From: Tetranychus cinnabarinus
Taxonomy: Eukaryota; Arthropoda; Arachnida; Trombidiformes; Tetranychidae
Assembly: GCA_022266195.1 (NCBI GenBank)
Contig: WHVY01000002.1
Span: forward strand, 3,053,001-3,117,000
Length of the DNA stretch: 64,000 bases
Direction of reading: 5' to 3'
Shown: positions 25,201-37,200 of the stretch, piece by piece
Position numbering within the stretch: the stretch's first letter is position 1
Layout: every line of letters starts with the position of its first letter
Translations under genes and position numbers: made by a program
Notes under the pieces: model-generated
What the model was told of the DNA's origin: nothing
What the model saw: only the letters and a program-made list of their open reading frames with translations
Databases searched by the model: none

Positions 25201-25673
25201 AATATCAAAGAACGGGCAAAAAAATCGTATCTGATGTGATCTACACGGAAATGAATTTAAATTTTGAACAATGTGCATCATTATGTCATGGATGGTCCGA
25301 TGGTAACGCTGGATGTAAATCATTTAACTATTGTCCTAAAAGTAAAACAGAAAGTTCCTGTTCGTTAACGCAATTTTCAGTTCAAAGTGCAAGTACTAAA
25401 ACCATTGAAGGAGGCGATTGCTCAAATTACGAGCTGAAAGTGACATCAAATGGAAAGAAAAGCAAAGAATCCAGTTTGACTGAGGTAACCAAAGGAACAA
25501 GTGGATCAGGTGCCTTTGGAATAATTGTGCTATTCTTGTTCGTTGGTGCTTTATTGGGATTCGCTGGACCACTTGGTTACACTAAAGTTAAACAAATACG
25601 TAATGTTTCAGAAGCCAACGAAATGTTTAGTTGGACAAGACAAAAGAATGAACAAGCTGAAATTATCAATTAA
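16231..25673 (+). CDS. LolA-like/apple-domain type I membrane protein, array copy 3
   Basis: Sixteen exons join in frame to 975 aa: 16231-16315, 16384-16463, 16521-16671, 17121-17257, 18320-18413, 18490-18647, 21963-22097, 22155-22385, 22881-22991, 23083-23154, 23226-23385, 23652-23825, 23893-24013, 24085-24299, 24595-25110, 25186-25673. Exon lengths equal those of copy 2 except exons 1 (+6), 8 (-6), 12 (-3) and 14 (+18), all multiples of three, which supports both models. The layout is the same: signal peptide (ILSVLIILHSN core), beta-rich ectodomain, three apple/PAN-like modules, membrane helix, short tail. Variation seems concentrated in the ectodomain and at the exon 14 end, while exons 15-16 are better conserved. 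Intron 6 (18648-21962) is 3.3 kb against 0.7 kb in copy 2 because of a 3.05-kb mobile element; intron 4 carries a 342-bp element. A polyadenylation hexamer AATAAA lies at 25790-25795. No disabling change was seen. Confidence 0.8.
17791..18132. mobile_element. 342-bp inverted-repeat element in intron 4 of copy 3
   Basis: ACAAGAGAAGTGCCCTTGCT at the left is mirrored by the right end, in reverse ACAAGGGAAGTGCCCTTGTT. The arms extend about 70 bp through CATTTTCAATTTTTT and GTAGAGGGC. Copy 2 lacks it at this site. The terminal ACAAGGGAAG recurs in the elements at 44665-45056 and, as ACGAGGGAA, at 11196-11634. Confidence 0.7.
18864..18935 (-). other. tRNA-like segment (Pol III boxes), minus strand
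   Basis: Read on the minus strand, TAGATTAGTGGTTGAAG (plus 18911-18927) fits an A box and GGGTCGAATCTC (plus 18871-18882) fits a B box, at near-tRNA spacing. Stem pairing is poor, so this is probably a tRNA-derived piece of the surrounding element and not a working tRNA. Confidence 0.4.
19458..20045. mobile_element. 588-bp mariner-type MITE inserted in the palindrome arm
   Basis: The ends AAGGCTGTTTCATAAGTAGA and, in reverse, AAGGCTGTTTCAAAAGTAAA, each followed by GAGACAA, match at all but two positions. TA flanks both sides (19456-19457, 20046-20047). The unoccupied site is preserved in the other arm at 21116-21117 with a single TA, which proves insertion and a TA target duplication. No transposase is encoded. 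Confidence 0.88.
20135..20715. repeat. Tandem repeats of about 164 bp in the palindrome spacer
   Basis: The marker TCAAAGCCATGGCG starts at 20217, 20371, 20535 and 20699, giving spacings of 154, 164 and 164 bp. The same unit occurs in the left arm at 19218 and 19382 (164 bp) and in the right arm. Small open frames here are translations of this satellite and not genes. Confidence 0.85.
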
Positions 25674-27897
25674 ATTTTAGTTCAAGATCCCATAATGAGA
25701 AATTGCTAATCAAGCGTAAATTTTCGGTCAAGATTTATCGCTACTTTGCAGATTGTAAAAGCTATGTTCGAAATTTGAACTACAATAGCAATAAAATACT
25801 TTGCGATCCATTTGATCTTTTTTATTTCTATTCAATGCACATACAAATACAATTGTTTGGAATGGAAGCTAATCGTAACACGTTGTCGTAATCCGGAAAG
25901 TGATGTAAAGCTCTTTACCAAGCACTTTTTACAATAGCAATATATGAAGTTAAACTTAATCGATTTAGTATTAAAATCCCTAGATACGACGAATAGGGAA
26001 GATAAACTCGATCAAGTTCAAACTCAACAACTAATTGTGTACTTATTATAATATACACAAATCAGAGGAAAGTCAAAGAGGCAAAACTTAAAGTCGATAT
26101 GAGAAATAATGTGTCAATATTGTCAAAACAAATTTAAACTTATTAAACATAATCAATCGAGCCTAAAGTTTCCTTGTGGTTTTATATCGTTTATTGCATG
26201 TTAATCAAATTAAAATCAAATTAATTGAAATTAAAAGATTAATTAACATTTACATAAACATCTTCGTCTGATGTAAATCCTTTTATCGATTGAACAACAA
26301 AACGAGATGCAAAGAGTATAAGAGCAAATAAACGATTGATTTCATCTCAAGTCAAAGCATTTACCTTTAAACGTTTCATATTGACATCGTCTACAAATCC
26401 AATAGCACTTATTATAAAAATGAAAAATTTTTCAAATTTTGTATCATTTTTCAATCCCAATACATCATCTTATCGAGACTGTTCCTTAAGAGACTTTCCT
26501 TTCATGGTGTTTGATGCTTAGTTCAACCATTTGGTAAATCTTGACTCTCCAATTCTCCTTGACCAACTTTTGTTTAATCCTTATTTTTCGAGTTTCACAA
26601 CGTTCTCTTTCTGTTTCGTGTTTCACTTCCAATTCTTACAAGCTCAGTCCCTCTAAGCGATTACCATGCTGTAATCAATCCATAAACTCTATGATTTTTC
26701 CAGAAATAGACAACTCATTAGACAACTTTTGCTTAGCTATTCAACCTCGACAAATATTCTGCTGACTTAACATACTGACTGACAAGTGCGAGCTGAAAGC
26801 AGAGTCACTATAATTACCATTTAGATGAGCTTATGATGCGCATATTATAAGCTTAGCAAAATTCATCGTGATGGATTCTACCGATGGTCAAATTACCTGA
26901 ATCGGTTTACAAACCAAGTAGCAACATCTTGGTGCAACAGTGACTAAACCACAAGTTTGGAATCTATCATGTAAAAATTTGCAGGACAATTAAAAGTTTA
27001 AGTTACATGCAAAATAAAAGCTTTCTGTTCTTTAATACTTCAAAATGTTATTTTCTACCGAGTTCTCAATATTAATCTAAATCGAAGAGAAACATTAAAA
27101 ATTGAATTGAAATGGATACCGATTTGATGCAATTGATAATCATAAAGAAATAATTGCTTCAAGATTGAAAAATATTAAATGATATGAAATATAATATGCA
27201 GTGAATAGATTCATCTTGATTCATGGCATTGGGACATTTCGACATAATAAGCATATTTCAGCAAAATAGCAATTGGTAAGCTTCTTGATCTGATGTTAAT
27301 TGCTAAGTTTAAAACGAATGAACAACAATTTTCTATCCTTTAGAATTTTGAAATATCAACGTATGACAGTATGAAGTTACGAAGACATTTGTTCGCGACT
27401 TGATTTAAGAAAAATCATTGTTGGCTTTCGGCTTCCCTCTCAATAGTCTAAATTTTAGACAACGATTGAAGTCTCAAAGCTTCGGAACGTTCTATGATGA
27501 AAATTTCTTTCAGATATTAGCTTAACTGCACTAATATTGTCATTAAAGGTCAGCTTATGTTGATTGCCTGCTCAACTCAACATCATGACTGATTCATAAC
27601 ATGAATGTCTAACAGATATAATCTGAAAAGCTATCTTTATTCACCAGAAATATTCTTCTTTTGTTCTCTTTTTACGAAAAAATTCATACAAGAAAATCAG
27701 AGTAAACAGATAATTTTTCAGCCCAGTAAATTTAATTCCATGCTATAATGAAAGCCTGGAAAAATTTTATATCTCACAAATAAAGAGAAATAAAAGTGCG
27801 AGAAAAAAAGGCAAAAAAGAAAGAGAAGAGAAACTGAACTTTTCCAAACTGATTCTGATGGTTTCTCCTGATAATCGCGCCAACTCATTGAACACTC
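25674..27897. other. Spacer after copy 3, including a gene-less promoter-like block
   Basis: Positions 25955-26260 repeat the promoter-side block of the array and 26280-26460 match 10380-10520 after copy 2. No coding exon follows in either place. From about 26500 on the sequence is AT-rich and nothing is recognised until the promoter-like cluster at 27898. Confidence 0.5.
25790..25795 (+). promoter_or_regulatory. Polyadenylation hexamer of array copy 3
   Basis: AATAAA lies 117 nt past the stop codon. The equivalent site downstream of copy 2 reads AATGAA, so that gene may use another signal. Confidence 0.4.
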
Positions 27898-27973
27898 GTC
27901 TCTATGGCAACAATTGGTTGTATGCTGGGATCACAAGATCTTCATATAAAGATGACTTTCTCTCCCATTCAGT
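27898..27973 (+). promoter_or_regulatory. Promoter-like cluster: X-box, inverted CCAAT, TATA box, initiator
   Basis: GTCTCTATGGCAAC at 27898-27911 fits the RFX X-box consensus (RYYNYY-N2-RRNRAC) at every position. ATTGG at 27913-27917 is an inverted CCAAT. TATAAA at 27945-27950 lies 26 bp before the A of a TCAGT initiator (27969-27973). A second TCAGTT occurs at 27991. The motifs are seen directly; that they act together as a promoter is inference, supported by the splice donor about 315 bp downstream. Confidence 0.5.
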
Positions 27974-28285
27974 TTATTTTCCTCTTTGATTCAGTTCAAC
28001 TCAAGATCACACGAGCGAATAAAAAGTAACAACAAAACACCGCCAATTACGTCAATCAATTGAATCAAAGCTTAAGCCAAAAACTCAACTAACAAACTTG
28101 AACCAGTGAACTTAAACCTTACAAGTTAATCCTTGTCTCAACATTATTGTTTCAATACCAACTAATATTATTGTTCCATAAACTTTCCAAATCTTGAAAA
28201 CTGTAAATTGTGCAAACCAGTGCTTGAACTATTCACTGCAAAACAACGCACTTCTCACTTCAACTTCTTGTTCCAAAAACTAAAG
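27971..28285 (+). other. Probable untranslated first exon ending in a strong splice donor
   Basis: The stretch from the TCAGT initiator to AAAG|GTAAGC at 28285/28286 has no long reading frame and looks like a 5' untranslated exon. The nearest plausible plus-strand coding target is the GTPase gene at 42459, which has an acceptor at 42337/42338; that would make an intron of about 14 kb. Another acceptor-like site (TTTATTACAG) near 30687 could mark an intermediate exon. The link is inference only. Confidence 0.35.
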
Positions 28286-31200
28286 GTAAGCCTCATTTCG
28301 TACATTTATTAACACTTTAACTTTCATTATTTTTACACTTATTTAACCACTTGAATGAACCAACGAAAATAGTTGAAAGGTTGAACCTTTAAATTTGGAA
28401 ACAAATTTTTCAAGATTCAAACATTTGTCCAAACATTTAAGCAAGGAAAAGTTATTAATGAAACAATTAGCATAAAACTGACTAACGATGAATAGCAAAA
28501 ATCATTAAAAAACTGTTCCATAATCATTATTCGTTAATCATTTCATCTTCAACATTTTCTTTGCTTACATTTTGTTTCTTTTAGTTGAAGCCTTTTTTGC
28601 ATTTCTGTTCATTGTAATACTCATTAATATGTATTATTTGCTCGACTAAACACGAAACGTTGATTCCCTATTAATTGTACATTACTTTGGGTATTCCTTG
28701 ATTTACTCTTGAAAATAATTCAATTCATCGATGATGAGATGATCAGCTACAGGGAAAAGAATGGAAAACAAATTTATCTGAAAAGTGCATTGAAATGAGT
28801 TGGAAAAGCTCTTCTCTTTTCATACTTGATTCACTTTCATCTCTTCAACCATTATATTGATTGGATAAACTGTTTCATTCCAATTCTCAATCCACTGAAA
28901 AAGTTCTAATTTTATCCTGAAAAGTGGCAAAAAATGTAAAGAAAACAAAAGAAGTGCTAAGAGAAGAAGAAATTATCCATCGAAATGCAACAAAATGTAT
29001 ATTCATCTGTAAAACCTTGAATCTCTCTTCCTGAAGAAATGCAAAAATCCATCAACCATGAACTCAACTTTTGCCTGAATCACGTTTATCGGGATCATCA
29101 TCAATTTCTTCATCAGCTTTCAATTCTTTATCAATATTTTCATGGACTTTTTCCTTTTCTTTTCTCATCATTATCATCATTCTCTCAATGGATTTTTCTT
29201 TTCTCTCTTCTTCGCTTCTAATGATGAGACCAACGATTTAGGATGAAAAGCAAGTTGCAAGTAAACAGTAAAGATGATTAGGATGATGGAATTGATGATG
29301 AAAACATTCATCTTGATTTATCCTCAGAATCACTTTAACTTAACCAATCATGAGCTTCTTCATCGATAAACTAAACATTAGCAACTTTCGGATCAACTCA
29401 TTATCTGACTTCCTTTATCAATCTCATTGGGAATGTAACTAGAGCAAGGATAAAATGTTGAATAATCTTGGCTTGGAATAACCTTGAAATTGGTTTCTTT
29501 TTTTCGAACGATAAGACGAAGAAAAAAATCACATTAGTTGAGGTAAAAAAGAAGGGATGAAACACTTTCTCCGATAAAAAAGAGAAGTTCAACTTTCACA
29601 TGAACTTCACCATTCTTTTCCGTTCAACATCTTTGTCCTGTCACAAAATTCCTTGTGATATTCAACATTCTTCCATTCAAATGCCTTCTCAAGTTGGGTG
29701 AAAAGAATTTTGCATGAAAAAGAATTTACTTTTGATCACATTTTCCCAGGCATCACCTAAACATGAACATTTATCAAAATCACTTGTTCAGAGTTAAGCA
29801 GAAGAAGAGAAAAAAATGATAACATAACATGAGATTAGAAAGAAACAGGAAAAGAAGAAATATTTTTTTTCTTGTGTCAAGAAAAAAAGGTGAAAACTTG
29901 TAAAGAATAAAAGTATTTGCTTTGAAGCTGCCAATGAAAACTCAGAAAATTGAATAAAAACTGAGGTTTTACCATGAAAAGAGAAAAATGGGGAAATTGT
30001 TTCCAGATTCTCAAGATATTGTTGCAAATTGAAAGGTTACTTTTGAAATGGAAAAGTGAATTTTCTTTTTTTTCTCTTTTTTTGTTCAAAGCGATTTAAT
30101 GATGCAAATCAATTGATAATCAGTAAATTCATGTAAATTTCTCGATTCATGAATCATGAATGATATTGAGGCAAGTTTTGACTGGAAATTATTCTCAACT
30201 TGCTATGGAAACTTTTTTGTTCTGAAAGTTTCCATTGGTTGACATTTACCTGAGGCTGAGTCACCTTTGAATCTCATTGCAAACAGAAATCTGAATCTGA
30301 TTGAAGAATAGATTTCACCCAGAAAATGATTCCATCCAGGATTGCCTTTTCCGAATGTAGACTGGGAATTGAGTTCAATCAGTGATAGCATGATAAACAC
30401 CAGATCAATTAGATGGAAAACAAAATCCAGGGAAAATTCAGGTTCTTTTTTGTTCAAGCTCATTGGACACAAAAAAAAGAAATGAAACTAAAATGAAATA
30501 TCATGAAGACAACAAAAGACGGAATTAAAGATAACAAAGTAAATTTTTTCGTTTCTTTCTTCATTTTTGTCTCTTTTCTCAACTATTTTTAACTTTAATC
30601 AACTTTACTTTTTTGTAATTTTTACAAGCTTTGAGTCAAGGTGAAGCAAGTTATTAAATTGTTATTGAAATGTTGTTTTTATTACAGGGAATGAAGGTTT
30701 TGTCTGTTGGTTATCAGTGAATCAACTTGAAACATTATTGATCTTTTGATTGTTGAGACAAAATGCAACAATTTCAATCAATGTGTTAAAAGGTTTAGTC
30801 TAGTTGCTATTCATTTCATTAGTTTTGATTACATTATTACATTATTATCATTATATTGAGGGAAAAGTGAAAAAATGGAAATCACGAAAGTTTCATATTA
30901 AATTGATTCTTTCAATTTATCAATGTCAATTGTGATTAAGAGTGTTATTAGTTTCAAGTTACAGTTGACAGGTTGAAACAAGAGGACCTAAAATGAGCCA
31001 CAAAAACAGCATTTTCACCTGTCAGTTGAACAGTCTCAACAAATAATCATTGATATTCATAATGTTAAAGGTATATAATAAGATAATGATTGATAAGCCT
31101 TGAGATTTCCATCTTTAAACATTGTTTGAACATTTTAATGGACTTGCGACTTATGCGCAAACATGATACAGTTCATGGAAAAGTTGAGCAATGGAATCAT

Positions 31201-34200
31201 GCATCTCAAGTTGGCTACTTAGCCTTAAGAGACGAACATTAATTCCAACAAAATACAGAAAATAGAAAAATTGAACTTCCATTAAAATTCAATGCATAAT
31301 GGAGTTAACCAGAAGATTTCTGATAAAATGGAGAAAAATTTTCCAAGAAATTTTCAGTTGAAATAAAAGAATCTGAAATTTCGCTTTTAGCAACTCAAAA
31401 AATCAGGAAAATCTGAAAAAGAATTTTTTTTTGAGGGAAAATTTCAAAAATTTTGGAAATAAAATTAGGTTTTTGTTTACGAAAATAAAATTTTCTTCCG
31501 AATAACACTTATCTTTTTTCGTAGAATATTGAATCTTAGCACTTTTGTTTTTACGGAAAATTCAATTGAAAGCAATGAATCGAAAATTTCGTTTTAAAAT
31601 TCCAAAAGAAAATCATGAAAAGTTCTGAAAACGTATAAAATTTTTGAGCGAAAATCTCGATTTTTGTAAATAAGTTTGTTTACAGAGAAAATAGAAAAAT
31701 ATCGAACGAAAATTTTCTTTTGAATAACATTTTAATCCATTTTCGTCTAACATTGAATCGTAAATTGATTTACTGTCTTAGCGATTGAGACATGACAGAA
31801 CCTTAATGGCCATTGTGTGATCATTTTAAGTTGGATTTGATTCAAATCTTGAATTTCTAGAATAATGAATTTTGCATGAATTTAGGTCAACAAAAAGGTT
31901 ACATTAAGAAACACAAAGGATTGTCTGTGCACGTTTCAAAAATTTTCAAAACTTCATGTTTCAAAATTTAGAATAAAAAAAATTCGAAACCAAAAATGTT
32001 GTAAAAATAACACTAATAAAGATGGTAATAAACGAGATAATGTTATTCATTGAGAATATTTTGTGCGCAGTTTTCATGAATAAAACGGTCAAGGTGAATG
32101 TTGAGCGACTATAAATATTGTAAACAATTTATCTCAATAAAGTTGTAGACTCAATGTTGACTGAAGAGAAAATTTATGTGCTAAATTGCATTTTATTTCA
32201 ATTAATATAATTAATACAATATTTCTTGATACGTCAACCTTGAGTTACAAAGTAATTAGGCTGATGATTAAGATGATGATGAGCTTGATATTCAGTTTGA
32301 AGCAAACAAGAAAAAACATTGAATAAGGAAGTGAGAGAAGAATCGAGCATCTCAAGAATTTGTCTTTACCAGCAATTTCCTTTTCCTTTCATCTTTTAAT
32401 CTTCTTTTCACGCTCATTCCTATTCTCATCATTTTCATCATTTTCATCATCATTCTAAGAAGTTTCTTGCGATTCCTTTCAAAAGTTGACCCAATTTCGT
32501 GGTAATAAATGGTCACTTTGTTTCTCCTTCTGATAATATCTCATGGAGTTTTTTTTCGCTGTTTACAGAACTTTTTTGTTTCTCCATTTTTTTCCTTTTT
32601 CATGCTTGCTTTTGTTTCCAATATTTTTCTCAATTAGAACGGAAGTTGATTTTGATTGCTTATTATTAAATTTTCTCCTTTTGTTTCTGAACAAGATTTA
32701 TGATCATTGATATGATATACACACACAATTCCCAGAATAACATGAAAATGCTGTAAACAAGAGTTTTCTATTTTTCTCCCTTCGTGTGTTCACACATTGG
32801 CTCAAGGTTATCAAAATTAGGGTTAAACCTTTCAGCTTTATCACTGGTCTGAATGGATCATGAAATGGTTTATCTCAATGTTAACACAGATAACGACACA
32901 ATAAACAAGAGCAACTTTGTTATCATGCAATTTACCAACTAAATTTCAATTTGTTTCCACGTAAAAAAATGTCCCATTTTCAGAGCCAAATAACATTTCA
33001 TTAAAATAACAATGTTAACATGTTAACAACTTTACCGACAATTATTTTATTATCTTTATTTAACCTCTTTTTTGGTCAAATAAACTCGACTGCTTAAAGG
33101 TTAACTTCATGTTGCTTCATTTCCAGGAAAATTGATGAAACTCTAATCAATCAAACTACAGTCAAACTGTACAATGAGATGAACATGTAACGATGAATAA
33201 AGATGACAATCGTTTATCAGCTCATAAGGAGTCGACATTCATTCAACCTCCTTTCACTCAAAGCTATTTATTGTCAATCCCTTCAGTTTAATCCAACATT
33301 TTGTATTCACTTTGCTTATTCATTTGAATATTGGTCAAACTAAACAACTTATTGTGATTAAACATTGTTAATTCAACAGAATCCGTTCTCTTTGGATAAG
33401 TTCATCTTTTTTCAGACGAACAATGAAAATTTCTCTTTCTACTATTTTTAGTTTTAGAAAGAATCTGGGCTGAATTGAGTTTTTCAATTTAATGGAAGCG
33501 AAATTCTTGTGTTCAAGTGTTTCAACTTTAATAGTTTTTGCAATGTTTGAAATCGATTATTTGTTGCAACTTGAGATTCGTTTCATCATTAACCTTTTAA
33601 TTTTATCTCAAAATCTCAATTTAAAGCTACAATTTTCAATAAAACTCTTAATTAACTTTGATAAACTTAATATCTGAAAGTCACTTAATATTTTCTCTTC
33701 AATAATGGCAATTGAATATGACTTTTTATCGTATTTCTTGCAAGCAAAATGTTATCATCTATTATCATTACTGTTATCATTACTAATGCATTATCATATC
33801 AAATTACTTTTACATTATTCTTTTTCTTACCTCATTTCATTTCATTCGGCAAAACTTTAAGGACTCTTCAAGAGCTTAAGATTCTAAGAACTTCTAATTG
33901 AATAATAGATAATCATAAAGTTTAAAATTTAATTCATGCTTCCGTCTGTTAAGTCAAATCAAAACTTCTCAATATTCAAATGAAACCAGAAAATCATCAA
34001 TTTCTATTCATATCTTCTTTTCCTTTTCAACCTTTATTTTTCAGAATAACATTAAAATTATATTTATATCTGCAAATCTCAATTTCCTGAAAGAATAACA
34101 TTGAACTCTAGTTCAATGCAGAACTTATTTCCACAGGGAATTCATTACATTTTTCAAAATTTTCTGTCAACTTTTGTCTATAAATGAAGCAACATAATCA

Positions 34201-37200
34201 GATCAGCATTTACCTTGACTGAATTCAAGTCTCTGAAACTTTGCAAACTAATTATCAGTCGAAACGATATTCATCACTTCTGTTTGGCCAAATTTGAAAT
34301 TTATTCAATTAAAAAATTGGTAAAATGGAAATTCTTCATCGATTCAGATTCTCATCTCAGAATCAACATTCAGGATCATCACTTCAGTCAGAACAGTTTT
34401 GATAAGCAATATTCTAGAATATCATCGAGTAACCAGGGAAACGAAAAAACTCCCAGAACCCATGTGAACCTTGGAATGTGTAGATTTGGAAATATTTGAA
34501 ACCCGAACGAAGTTTACAAATAATATTTCTTTTTACTATTGAACTTTTTTTTCATTATTTCCTAACCAAAGCAAACAAACTGAAAGCCGTAAAATGAAAA
34601 AAAATATGAAATAAAACATTAAACATGAAATTCTAGATAAACTTGTAAGACGAAATGAATTCATATGAAAGTTTAACTTTACTGGGAATTGCCCTGCAGC
34701 TGACGAACATACAGAATTGTAATATGTTTACTTCAATTTTACGTCTTATCCAGACGAAAATAGATATCGTCTCAGGGAGGAAAGAAACTCCCAGTTATAT
34801 AACTTTTCATTTTCTTTATTGTCTTTAATCATTCCATGTTATGATAAAGTTAATCCAAGAATCAGGAAATTATCCAATGTGTTATAACGTTTCTTCCTGT
34901 TATTTTTTCCATCATTGTTATTCTCTGGGAAAAAAACTCCCAGTCTTTTGACAAAAGTCAACAAGTTATCCAAGCATTTTAGACGAGTAAAATGCTGAGT
35001 ATTTCTAGTTAAGTAAAGGTTACTGCTCTTTCAGATCTATTAACTTGATTTTTGCGTAGGAGTTGAAACATAATCTAACCCTGAAAATGTTCTTCCTTGG
35101 AATAATTTTGCTTCTTTTTTGTTCATTCTCTTCCTATTGTCTGAGCATTGAAAGGGTATTCACTTGAAACATTTTACACACTTAACCAACTGTGAACAAA
35201 GTGTGAATACAGATAACGGTATAGCAAGAGTAGAAATGGAAAATTCCAAGATCAATAAACTTCAAGTGTCAACTTTATCGTTTCACTCAATCACTCAAAT
35301 CTGTGATAATGAAGCAATAACTATTCAATAATCTCATGCAATGGAAAAAATTTTTGTCTTATAAATTAGATTTATGCTTGTTGTGTTCACTTATCCAATT
35401 GATGTAAAATGTTTACTTGGATTTAGCTTGAAAGATTATTTGAAGGAATTTTATTCGTTGCGAACTGGGAATGCAAATTTTTTTCCACTTTCATTCTATT
35501 GCCATGATTCAAGGACACGAAATATCAACAGGTAATTGCACTCTAAACTGCGAATAAAATGAAACTTGTTGAGTCCAATGAACTGAGAACATTTTCATCT
35601 CATAACTAGAAGGTAAACGGAAAGTGTTCATCATGTTATCACATTGTTCAAATTTAATACAAAAAATTTGTCGAAACTTTTTTTCTTTTGTTCAACTGGA
35701 AATTCAACAATTCAATGTTTGCTGCAAGAAAAAAAGCAAAAGATAATGGTAAATTTGATTATCACGACAACAATTGCGATATAATATTTGGTTGATAGCA
35801 AAGTCTAAACAGAATGTCATTGGCATTTTCAACCAGCAAAATTTTTCGATGAACAATGAACTTTTCACTTTCAACATTTACTTCAATTTACCTGATGATA
35901 ATCACTTCTATCATTGTCAACACTAACCTTTGACATTTACCTAAAAACTTTACTCCAAGTTTCAATTTTCACTTCACATCAAAGAATCTGAAGCTAAAGA
36001 TAATTGTTGAAAATTCAAGGTGAATAGAAGTTCAAAGCATTTATCATGATGCGAGAATATTGAAACTGTTGAGATGGAAAATAATGACGAATTATTTCTT
36101 TTAGAGAAAGACAAACATATGAATTTCGCGAATTGATGTTGAAGCGATTCAAGAACAAAGCTCATCATCTTGGAATTATTTTGAATTGAATTTAACGGTA
36201 AAAAGATTTATTTATTTTTGCAATTGTTTGGAGAAAATATTTGCAAGAATTTTACAAGAAATTCCAAGATTAAAATGCAAAATTCAATTCATCAATTTGG
36301 AGCTTCTATTGCTTTTGAATATTTGAAAAATGAAATGTTATTATTTTGCCTTTTCATGTTCACTTTTATTTGCAGCAATAAACTTTTGTTACAAAATGTA
36401 ATAAAGCTAAACTGAAAAGAATAAAAAAATGTGATGAAATTTCTAATTTGTCTCTATAGATGAACATGATGATTTACCAGAATTGAAGGAAAAGTAGAAA
36501 AGATAACTCAGATTATTTCTCTTTTTTCATCTTTCGTTTGGATAAAACTGTAATAACAGAATAATGAAAGGAAGAAAAAAGTTGCTTGTTGGTTTGTATT
36601 TTATGTTGTTCGCAATAAATAATTCTTTGATTATTCTTTGTTCAGCGAAAAGGGATAATAGATAAACGTTTGATAAAATCAGGGTTACATTGTTAAACTT
36701 GAAACTGTAAAGATGAAAAGGCAAATATGATGAAAGGTTAAAGGAAAACACATGAAACAAATGAGTAAAAAATGTATCCGTTTTTACATCCAATAAAATG
36801 AAGAAAAGAGGAAAACGAATGAACGTTAGTCCAATGAGAATCGAATGTTTATCGCACTTTTTCACGATTGCGATTCTTTTATTATCATTGAACAGTTTGA
36901 CGAGTCTTTCTCACCTGAACCTTGAAGTTGGCTCAAAACTTTTTGTGACAAAAAAGTTTCGATCGAGCAAGTTAGGTAAACAGTTGATCAGGGAAATTAT
37001 GTGAACTTTATAAGCGGTTTAATAATGAAAAATATAAATTTTTTTGTTTTCATTTGAAAAATTCTATGCTGATGTTTCATCAATTAGATGGATAAGTTTT
37101 GAATATAATGAAGCTGGAACTATTATTCATTATGGGAAAGCACAAAAGATGAAATGAAATGAATCCAATTGCAGTTTTTTCTTTGACTAATACTATAGAT

